DNA of 26,763 nt. It comes from Pseudomonadota bacterium. GTDB taxonomy: Bacteria > Pseudomonadota > Alphaproteobacteria > Rhizobiales > Beijerinckiaceae. Positions within the stretch are counted from its first letter, which is position 1; every line of letters begins with the position of its first letter. The DNA lies in NCBI GenBank assembly GCA_023426505.1, contig JAFAAP010000245.1, positions 1-26,763 of the forward strand, written 5' to 3'. A model generated the notes under the pieces. That model did no database searches. It was not told the origin of the DNA and saw nothing but the letters and a program-made list of their open reading frames with translations. The position numbers and the translations under genes are program-made. Positions 9,313 through 14,849 of this stretch are shown here, in pieces.

Positions 9313-10377
9313 TCAGGACGTCTTGTTGTCTTTGTCGACCACCACGGCCGGCTTGCTCTCGCTGCCGTCGCGGCGGGTCTCGGCCTGGGCCGGCGGCGTG
9401 CCGGCGATCGGCGTCGTCGGTGCCTCGGGCGTCACCTTGCCTTCTCCGGGCTTGCTGGGCGTCGCCACGTAGGACTTGCCGCTCTGGGGAGCCGGCTTGT
9501 CGCCGCTCTCCTTGCGCTGGTCGACCACGGTGTTCTTGGCCTGATCGGCCGCACCGGCACGATCGGCCGGGTTGACCGGGGTCTCGCCTTCCTTGGCCCG
9601 CTTGGCCGGGGTATCGGCGGCGTCGCTCTCGATCGGCCGGCCGGCGGTCGGCTTGGCGGCCTTGACATCCTTCGGCACGCTGGCGGCCGCGGCGGCCGGT
9701 TCGGCAGTCTCGGCCGGCTTCGCGGTCTCCTCGAAGCGCTTGCGCCAGGCGCCGATCACGGAACCGTCGTAGAGCGACGGATCCTGGAGGGTGTTGACAG
9801 CTTCGAACGGCTCGGACGTGGTGCGGCCGATCTGCGAGCCCTTCTTCACCGGACGGCCGGCGGCGAGATCGTCGAGGAGCTTCTCGAAGTTCTCAGGGGT
9901 GAGATCCTCGTAGTAGTCGTCGTTGATCTGCACCATCGGTGCGTTGCAGCAGGCGCCCAGGCACTCGACTTCGAGCCAGGAGAAGTTGCCGTCCGCCGTG
10001 ACGTGGTTCTGGTCGCCGATGCGCGTCTCGAGCACCTTCTTGATATCGCCGGCCCCGCGCAGCACGCAGGGCGTCGTGCCGCAGAACTGAATGAAGTACT
10101 TTCCGACCGGCTCGAGGTTGAACATCGTGTAGAACGTCGCCACCTCCATGACGCGGATGGGCGCCATGTCGAGCTTGGTCGCGACAGCCTCGATGGCTTT
10201 TTGGGGCAGCCAGCCGCCCGCCTGCTCCTGGGCCTTCCACAGGAGTGCGATCACCGCGGAAGCCTGTCGGCCCGGCGGGTACTTGGCGATCTGCTGGTCC
10301 GCGAAAGCTTCGGTCTCGGGCGAGAGCGCGAAGCTCTTGGGCTGCATGTTTTCAGGCGCGAGCTTACGAACGGCCAT
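9313..10377 (-). CDS. nuoE: NADH-quinone oxidoreductase subunit E with long disordered C-terminal tail
   Basis: NuoE is the thioredoxin-fold subunit that binds the off-path [2Fe-2S] cluster N1a. The cluster ligands are C99, C104, C139 and C143 (Cx4C...Cx3C), and the N-terminal helical part (AVIALLWKAQEQAGGWLP) is typical. The conserved part ends near residue 215 with SVIGAWRKRFEE. Residues 216-354 are low-complexity, rich in Ala, Pro, Lys, Glu and Thr, and predicted disordered by composition. The total of 354 residues compares with about 166 in E. coli. Extended NuoE proteins are known in related bacteria. The start is supported by AGGAG in the leader. The gap to nuoD upstream is 97 bp with palindromes. 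Confidence 0.96.
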   Translation of the reverse strand: MAVRKLAPENMQPKSFALSPETEAFADQQIAKYPPGRQASAVIALLWKAQEQAGGWLPQKAIEAVATKLDMAPIRVMEVATFYTMFNLEPVGKYFIQFCGTTPCVLRGAGDIKKVLETRIGDQNHVTADGNFSWLEVECLGACCNAPMVQINDDYYEDLTPENFEKLLDDLAAGRPVKKGSQIGRTTSEPFEAVNTLQDPSLYDGSVIGAWRKRFEETAKPAETAEPAAAAASVPKDVKAAKPTAGRPIESDAADTPAKRAKEGETPVNPADRAGAADQAKNTVVDQRKESGDKPAPQSGKSYVATPSKPGEGKVTPEAPTTPIAGTPPAQAETRRDGSESKPAVVVDKDNKTS

Positions 10378-10399
10378 TCACTCTTCTCCTCATCGTCAA

Positions 10400-10459
10400 G
10401 GCCGGGGCGAGCCCCGGCCATTCACGACTTGAACCTCTCCGCCATGCCCGATCCCGGGC
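10400..10459. repeat. Palindromic intergenic element between nuoD and nuoE
   Basis: A perfect inverted repeat with 9-bp arms, GGCCGGGGC (10400-10408) and GCCCCGGCC (10411-10419), is followed by a shorter one, GCCCG (10446-10450) with CGGGC (10455-10459). The context TCAAGGCCGGGGC...CGGCCATTCACGACTT resembles a dispersed GC-rich palindrome family of Rhizobiales genomes, from memory. No poly-T follows, so a terminator is unlikely. Confidence 0.65.
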
Positions 10460-10474
10460 TTGGACACTCAATCT

Positions 10475-11665
10475 TTAGCGATCCACCTCGCCGAACACGA
10501 TGTCGATCGAGCCCAGGATGCCCGCCACGTCGGCGAGCATGTGCCCGCGGCACATGAAATCCATTGCCTGAAGGTGCGCGAAGCCGGGAGCACGGATCTT
10601 GCAGCGGTACGGTTTGTTGGTGCCGTCCGATACCAGATAGACCCCGAACTCGCCCTTCGGCGCCTCGACTGCGGAATAGACCTCGCCGGCCGGCACGTGG
10701 AACCCTTCGGTGTAGAGCTTGAAGTGGTGGATCAGCGCTTCCATCGAGCGCTTCATGTCCTTGCGGGACGGGGGCGCAACCTTGCCGTCGAGGGTCGCGA
10801 CGGGCCCCTGCCCGTCCGGCGCGCGCAGCTTGGTCAGGCACTGGCGCATGATGCGCACGCTCTGGCGCATCTCCTCCATGCGGATGACCTGGCGGTCGTA
10901 GTTGTCGCCGTTCTTGCCCACGGGGATGTCGAATTCCATCTCCTCGTAGCACTCGTAGGGCTGCGACTTGCGCAGGTCCCACGGAACGCCGCAGCTGCGG
11001 ACGAGCGGCCCCGAGAAGCCCCAGGCCCAGCAATCGTCAAGGGTGAGCACGCCGATGTCGACGTTGCGCTGCTTGAAGATTCGGTTGCCGATCACGAGGG
11101 TGTCGAGGTCGTCCAGGACCTTCAGGAACGGGTCGCAGAAGGCCTCGATGTCGTCGATCAGCTCCGGCTGGATGTCCATGTTGACGCCGCCGGGCCGGAA
11201 GTAGTTCGCGTGCATGCGCGAACCGGAGATGCGCTCATAGAAGATCATGAGCTTCTCGCGCTCCTCGAAGCCCCAGAGGGGAGGCGTGAGCGCGCCGACG
11301 TCCATGGCCTGCGTCGTCACGTTGAGGAGGTGCGACAGGAGACGGCCGATCTCAGAGAAGAGAACGCGAATGAGCTGTGCGCGGCGCGGCACCTCGATGC
11401 CGAGGAGCCGCTCGACGGCCATGCAATAGGCGTGCTCCTGATTCATCGGCGCGACGTAGTCGAGCCGGTCGAAATAGGGGTTGGCCTGGATGTAGGTCTT
11501 GTACTCGATCAGCTTCTCGGTGCCGCGATGCAGCAGGCCGATATGCGGATCGACGCGCTCGACGATCTCGCCGTCGAGCTCCAGCACGAGGCGGAGCACG
11601 CCGTGCGCCGCCGGATGCTGCGGACCGAAGTTGATCGAGAAGTTGCGGATGTTGTGCTCGCCCAT
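10475..11665 (-). CDS. nuoD: NADH-quinone oxidoreductase subunit D
   Basis: NuoD is the 49-kDa-type subunit, related to the large subunit of NiFe hydrogenases, which forms the quinone-reduction site with NuoB. The 396-residue protein begins with INFGPQHPAAHG (residues 11-22), the loop whose H21 aligns with the quinone-binding histidine, and has LDYVAPM with Y70 at the position of the quinone-binding tyrosine (spacing of 49 as in Thermus). The C-terminal GEFGVYLVSDGTNKPYRCKIRAPGFAHLQ and the ending EVDR are classic. NuoC and NuoD are separate genes here, unlike the fused E. coli NuoCD. It starts 12 bp after nuoC. Confidence 0.98.
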   Translation of the reverse strand: MGEHNIRNFSINFGPQHPAAHGVLRLVLELDGEIVERVDPHIGLLHRGTEKLIEYKTYIQANPYFDRLDYVAPMNQEHAYCMAVERLLGIEVPRRAQLIRVLFSEIGRLLSHLLNVTTQAMDVGALTPPLWGFEEREKLMIFYERISGSRMHANYFRPGGVNMDIQPELIDDIEAFCDPFLKVLDDLDTLVIGNRIFKQRNVDIGVLTLDDCWAWGFSGPLVRSCGVPWDLRKSQPYECYEEMEFDIPVGKNGDNYDRQVIRMEEMRQSVRIMRQCLTKLRAPDGQGPVATLDGKVAPPSRKDMKRSMEALIHHFKLYTEGFHVPAGEVYSAVEAPKGEFGVYLVSDGTNKPYRCKIRAPGFAHLQAMDFMCRGHMLADVAGILGSIDIVFGEVDR

Positions 11666-11677
11666 GAGCGTCCCGCC

Positions 11678-12280
11678 TTATGCCTTGGCCTTCTCGTCGC
11701 CGGGCAGCACGTAGTCCGTGCCTTCCCAGGGCGAGAGGAAATCGAAATTGCGGAATTCCTGGTTGAGCTTGACCGGCTCATAGACCACGCGGCCCTGGGC
11801 CTCGTCGTAGCGGACCTCGACGAAGCCCGTCATCGGGAAGTCCTTGCGGAGAGGGAAGCCCTCGAACCCATAGTCGGTCAGGATCCGGCGAAGGTCCGGG
11901 TGGCCCGAGAACAGGATGCCGTAGAGGTCGTAGGCCTCGCGCTCGAACCAGTTCGCGGCCGGAAAGACACTGATGACCGAAGGAACCGGGGTCGACTCGT
12001 CGGTCTCGACCTTCACGCGGATGCGGCGGTTATGGTGCGGCGCCAGGAAGTGGTAGACCACGTCGAAACGCTTCTCGCGGGCTGGATAGTCCGCGCCACA
12101 GATGTCGATGAAGCAGACGAAGCGGCACTGCGGATCGTTGCGCAGGAAGGTGACCGCCCGCACGATGTCCTGGCCGCGGACGACGATCGTCAGCTCGCCG
12201 AAGGCGATCGTGCGGTCCGTCACCGCCTCGCCGAGGGACGAGGCGATGTGGTCGCTCAAAGCTTGGAGCTCAGCACTCAT
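11678..12280 (-). CDS. nuoC: NADH-quinone oxidoreductase subunit C
   Basis: NuoC is the 30-kDa-type subunit of the peripheral arm, stabilising NuoD. The 200-residue product carries the signature ANWFEREAYDLYGILFSGHPDLRRIL at about residues 109-134 and GFEGFPLRKDFPMTG at 138-152. The start giving MSAELQALSD is chosen because it lies 14 bp after nuoB and is preceded by an AAAGGTCA ribosome binding site. The frame is open further upstream inside nuoB, but that extension is unsupported. No unusual features. Confidence 0.97.
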   Translation of the reverse strand: MSAELQALSDHIASSLGEAVTDRTIAFGELTIVVRGQDIVRAVTFLRNDPQCRFVCFIDICGADYPAREKRFDVVYHFLAPHHNRRIRVKVETDESTPVPSVISVFPAANWFEREAYDLYGILFSGHPDLRRILTDYGFEGFPLRKDFPMTGFVEVRYDEAQGRVVYEPVKLNQEFRNFDFLSPWEGTDYVLPGDEKAKA

Positions 12281-12294
12281 CAATTGACCTTTGC

Positions 12295-12876
12295 TCAGCG
12301 CTCGATCGTGCCGGTGCGGCGGATCTTCTTCTGCAGAAGCAGCACGCCGTACAGCAGCGCTTCGGCGGTGGGCGGGCAGCCCGGAACGTAGATGTCGACG
12401 GGCACGATGCGGTCGCAGCCGCGCACCACCGAGTAGGAATAGTGATAGTAGCCGCCGCCATTGGCGCAGGAGCCCATGGAAATGACGTAGCGCGGTTCGG
12501 GCATCTGGTCGTAGACCTTCCGGAGCGCGGGGGCCATCTTGTTGGTCAGCGTGCCAGCCACGATCATCACGTCCGACTGGCGCGGCGAGGCGCGGGGCGC
12601 GAAGCCGAAGCGCTCGACGTCGTAGCGGGGCATCGACATCTGCATCATCTCGACCGCGCAGCAGGCGAGACCGAAGGTCATCCACATGAGCGAGCCGGTG
12701 CGCGCCCAGGTGATCAGGTCCTCAGTCGAGGTGACCAAGAAGCCCTTGTCGGCGAGCTCGTCCTTGATCCCGACGAAATAGGGGTCGGTGGAGCCGACCG
12801 GCTGACCGCTGTTGGGGTCGATGATGCCGCGGGGAGCGGGGGCGACCAGCGTCTGGTTCTCGGCGATCAATCCCAT
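12295..12876 (-). CDS. nuoB: NADH-quinone oxidoreductase subunit B
   Basis: NuoB (PSST type) binds the terminal cluster N2, which hands electrons to quinone. In the 193-residue product the N2 ligands are the adjacent pair C72-C73 (GLACCAVEMMQ), C137 (GSCANGGG) and C167 (VPGCPP). The start giving MGLIAENQTL overlaps the end of nuoA by 10 bp, a usual translational coupling. The frame is open another 37 codons upstream inside nuoA, but that longer version lacks family similarity. The C terminus QKKIRRTGTIER is normal. Confidence 0.97.
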   Translation of the reverse strand: MGLIAENQTLVAPAPRGIIDPNSGQPVGSTDPYFVGIKDELADKGFLVTSTEDLITWARTGSLMWMTFGLACCAVEMMQMSMPRYDVERFGFAPRASPRQSDVMIVAGTLTNKMAPALRKVYDQMPEPRYVISMGSCANGGGYYHYSYSVVRGCDRIVPVDIYVPGCPPTAEALLYGVLLLQKKIRRTGTIER

Positions 12877-13232
12877 TCCAGGGCTCCCTTCTTCCACTCG
12901 TAGATGAACCCGACCGTCAGCACCCCAAGGAAGATCATCATGGAGAGGAAGCCGAACCAGCCCAGGTTTCCGAAGGTGATCGCCCACGGGAACAGGAACG
13001 CCACTTCGAGGTCGAAAATGATGAACAGAATGGCGACGAGGTAGAACCGCACGTCGAATTTCATGCGGGCGTCATCAAAGGCATTGAACCCGCACTCGTA
13101 AGCCGACAGCTTTTCCGTGTCGGGGCGGCTGTAGGCCACGATGAATGGGGCCACGAGCAGCGCCAGCCCGATTACGAGCGACACGCCGATGAAGATCACG
13201 AGAGGCAGGTAGTCGGCGAGGAGATTCGTCAT
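12867..13232 (-). CDS. nuoA: NADH-quinone oxidoreductase subunit A
   Basis: NuoA is a three-helix membrane subunit at the junction of the two arms of complex I. The 121-residue protein shows the switch-loop motif LSAYECGFNAF (C47), the family-wide RFYLVAILFIIFDLEVAFLFPWA at about 62-84, and the usual WKKGALEWD end. It is the first gene of the nuo operon; the start is preceded by AGGTG four bases upstream. The 169-bp gap before it should hold the operon promoter. Confidence 0.98.
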   Translation of the reverse strand: MTNLLADYLPLVIFIGVSLVIGLALLVAPFIVAYSRPDTEKLSAYECGFNAFDDARMKFDVRFYLVAILFIIFDLEVAFLFPWAITFGNLGWFGFLSMMIFLGVLTVGFIYEWKKGALEWD

Positions 13233-13341
13233 GCGACACCTAAAGAAACGAGGCGCGGCTTAAAGCCGGCGACAATCAAGCATTTAGTCCGCAGACCGGC
13301 CCGAGAGAAGGCCCTGCGACAACGCTGATTGCGGGGCGAGG

Positions 13342-13368
13342 CTTATCCGAGATCCCCTTCCCTGACAA
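13342..13368 (-). promoter_or_regulatory. Weak candidate promoter of the nuo operon
   Basis: On the minus strand a TTGTCA -35 box (13363-13368) is followed after 15 bases by GATAAG (13342-13347). The spacer is shorter than ideal. This is the best match between the upstream gene and nuoA. A further inverted repeat, CGGCTT/AAGCCG at 13256-13268, lies in the predicted leader 23 bp before nuoA. Confidence 0.25.
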
Positions 13369-13401
13369 GTGTTTGACGCGCCGCAAAAGAAGACTTCTAA
13401 A

Positions 13402-13830
13402 CTATGAAGTGGCCTTCTCGGCAGCCCTGGCTGCCTTGCGGTTGGCGTGGTCCTCGGCTTGGTTTGCCGCGCTTTCGGCCCTGGCCTTGGCCTCGCAATG
13501 GGCCCGGATCTCGTCCAGCTCGTCCTGGGTCAGGTGCTCGATCCCGATGAACACGTTCTGGGCGGCACTGGCCCGGATCAGTTCGTCCAGCTTCGCCTGA
13601 ATGGCTGCGCCGTCGCGATTCTGGGTGTTCTGGATCAGGAAGACCATCAGGAAGGTCACGATCGTGGTGCCCGTGTTCACGATGAGCTGCCACGTGTCGG
13701 AGAAGTGGAAGACAGGGCCGGTGACGGCCCACAGGATGATGATGGCAACCGCAGCCGCGAAGGTGGCCGGACGCCCCGTCGCCTGAGAAACCCGATTCGA
13801 AATCTCGGTGAAGGTCTTCGCAAACCACAT
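13402..13830 (-). CDS. Low-affinity iron permease family membrane protein
   Basis: This is a 142-residue protein with two hydrophobic helices (about residues 18-37 and 45-64). It matches the low-affinity iron permease domain family (Pfam Iron_permease), whose markers here are FTEISNRVSQATGRPATF, IILWAVTGPVFHFSDTWQLIVNTGTTIVTFLMVFLIQNTQNRD and AIQAKLDELI. After the helices come an acidic segment and an Ala/Lys/Glu-rich tail likely to be helical. The family name comes from a yeast transporter; transport by these short bacterial members is unproven. The ATG giving MWFAKTF is preferred over upstream in-frame codons because AGGA precedes it and the conserved domain starts there. It lies alone between tRNA-Asp and nuoA. 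Confidence 0.85.
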   Translation of the reverse strand: MWFAKTFTEISNRVSQATGRPATFAAAVAIIILWAVTGPVFHFSDTWQLIVNTGTTIVTFLMVFLIQNTQNRDGAAIQAKLDELIRASAAQNVFIGIEHLTQDELDEIRAHCEAKARAESAANQAEDHANRKAARAAEKATS

Positions 13831-13858
13831 GTTCCTACGCCTCAGCCTCCCGGCTGTT

Positions 13859-13883
13859 AACGCAGAGCTTAGGAAATGGTCCC
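13859..13883 (-). promoter_or_regulatory. Near-consensus EcfG-type promoter before the iron-permease-family gene
   Basis: On the minus strand GGGAC (13879-13883), 16 bases, then CGTT (13859-13862) differs by one base from the alphaproteobacterial general-stress consensus GGAAC-N16/17-CGTT. It lies about 29 bp before the start codon of the downstream gene, a sensible distance. Confidence 0.35.
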
Positions 13884-14034
13884 AACCGGACTCCGGGGGC
13901 GCGGTGACGCATGGGGATTCTACGGAAGGAGCACCCGGCGGAGGCACGGGCCTCCGAAGCCAAAAGGTATAGTCGACCCAGGCCCTAATTCGGCCCATCG
14001 CCTGTTGGCGTATAACGATGTTCTGCTGAAGAAG

Positions 14035-14111
14035 TGGCGCGGGCGACGGGGCTCGAACCCGCGACCTCCGGCGTGACAGGCCGGCACTCTAACCGACTGA
14101 GCTACGCCCGC
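14035..14111 (-). tRNA. tRNA-Asp (anticodon GTC)
   Basis: The minus strand folds as a full cloverleaf of 77 bases including an encoded CCA. The acceptor arms are GCGGGCG and CGCCCGC, the anticodon arm is CCGGC-CTGTCAC-GCCGG with anticodon GTC, and the T loop is TTCGAGC. It lies downstream of tRNA-Val with a 103-bp spacer holding its own candidate promoter. Confidence 0.97.
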
Positions 14112-14140
14112 GCATCGGACCGCCGAAGCGGTGTGGAGGC

Positions 14141-14169
14141 GGTTTACGAGGGCCCCCGACCCCTGTCAA
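14141..14169 (-). promoter_or_regulatory. Candidate promoter of tRNA-Asp
   Basis: A perfect TTGACA -35 box (14164-14169, minus strand) is followed by a 17-base spacer and TAAACC (14141-14146). A strong -35 with a weak -10 is common for alphaproteobacterial stable-RNA promoters. The predicted leader contains a hairpin ACCGC-TTCG-GCGGT (14119-14132) with a stable UUCG tetraloop. Confidence 0.55.
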
Positions 14170-14214
14170 GCGTTCCTTGTAACCGATCGGAAAATCGTGC
14201 CGAGAACCTTGAAA

Positions 14215-14290
14215 TGGTGGGCGGTGACGGGATCGAACCGCCGACCCTCTCGGTGTAAACGAGATGCTCTACCAACTGAGCTAACCGCCC
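14215..14290 (-). tRNA. tRNA-Val (anticodon TAC)
   Basis: The minus strand folds as a 76-base cloverleaf including CCA. The acceptor arms are GGGCGGT and ACCGCCC, the anticodon arm is TCTCG-TTTACAC-CGAGA with anticodon TAC, and D and T arms (GGTTCGATCC) are standard. It starts only 14 bp beyond the T-tract of the hupB terminator. Confidence 0.97.
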
Positions 14291-14299
14291 GCTGTGTCC

Positions 14300-14328
14300 C
14301 ACATAAAAAGAGAAGGCCGACAACGCAA
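14300..14328 (-). promoter_or_regulatory. Possible tRNA-Val promoter overlapping the hupB terminator
   Basis: On the minus strand TTGCGT (14323-14328), a 17-base spacer and TATGTG (14300-14305) form a modest sigma-70-like promoter. The -35 box lies in the loop of the hupB terminator and the spacer includes its second arm and T-tract. It is the only candidate in the 81-bp gap between hupB and tRNA-Val. Confidence 0.35.
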
Positions 14329-14345
14329 GCGCGGTCGGCCCTCTT
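14304..14345 (-). terminator. Rho-independent terminator after hupB
   Basis: On the minus strand GGCCGAC (14334-14340) pairs with GTCGGCC (14315-14321) around a 12-base loop, followed by TTCTCTTTTT. It sits 27 bp past the hupB stop codon. Confidence 0.8.
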
Positions 14346-14371
14346 TGAAGCGATCGTCGCTGAAAAAGCGG

Positions 14372-14650
14372 TTACTTCGCGTTCACGGCATCCTTCAGGC
14401 CCGCGCCGGCGCGGAACTTCGGGGTCTTCGAGGCCGGAACCGTCACCTTCTCACCGGTGCGCGGGTTGCGCGCCTCGCCGGCGGCGCGGTTGGTCACCAC
14501 GAAGGTGCCGAAGCCGACGATCTTCACCTCGTCGCCCTTCTTGAGCGCACCGGTGATGGCCTCGATGGCGGCGTCGATCGCCTCACCAGCCTGGCCCCGC
14601 GTCAGACCCACCTTGTCGGCGACGGCCGCAACGAGCTCGCCTTTGTTCAT
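14372..14650 (-). CDS. hupB: DNA-binding protein HU
   Basis: HU is the small dimeric nucleoid protein that bends DNA with little sequence preference and supports replication, repair and compaction. The 92-residue product is the usual length. It begins MNKGELVAAVADKVGLTRGQA, has the GFGTFVVTNRAAGEARNPRTGEKV segment (about residues 47-70) that forms the DNA-embracing arm with the intercalating proline after the conserved Arg-Asn, and ends KFRAGAGLKDAVN. The start is supported by GGAGG nine bases upstream. The hupB gene follows lon, the common order in proteobacteria, but the strong terminator after lon and the 199-bp gap suggest its own promoter. A terminator follows. Confidence 0.97.
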   Translation of the reverse strand: MNKGELVAAVADKVGLTRGQAGEAIDAAIEAITGALKKGDEVKIVGFGTFVVTNRAAGEARNPRTGEKVTVPASKTPKFRAGAGLKDAVNAK

Positions 14651-14787
14651 CTTTTTGTCCTCCAGTGATCACGGTAGCCAAAAAGGAATATGTGCCACCG
14701 TTTCAGGGATCATCCCTCTGGCGTAAAGCTAGTCCGTATGCAAGCCCCGAACTGGCTGAAAACAACCGCTTTTTACGATTCTCAAGC

Positions 14788-14821
14788 AAAAAAAGAGCCC
14801 CCGGAATTGCCATCCGGGGGC
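14788..14821 (-). terminator. Rho-independent terminator after lon
   Basis: On the minus strand GCCCCCGGA (14813-14821) pairs perfectly with TCCGGGGGC (14797-14805) around a 7-base loop, followed by TCTTTTTTT. It lies 28 bp past the lon stop codon and should separate lon from hupB transcription. Confidence 0.9.
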
Positions 14822-14849
14822 CTGATAATGAAATGAGGTAACGTCAGTT

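Noticed and set aside
9313..9732. A frameshift or fused separate gene at the end of nuoE.
   Set aside because: The frame is continuous, has normal high-GC codon use and no internal start with a ribosome binding site; it reads as a disordered extension.
10460..12391. A 643-codon open frame on the plus strand opposite nuoD and nuoC.
   Set aside because: Antisense shadow spanning two conserved genes with no recognisable protein features.
14035..14290. A tRNA-associated integration site for a mobile element.
   Set aside because: No integrase, no repeated tRNA 3' end and no foreign-looking genes are nearby.
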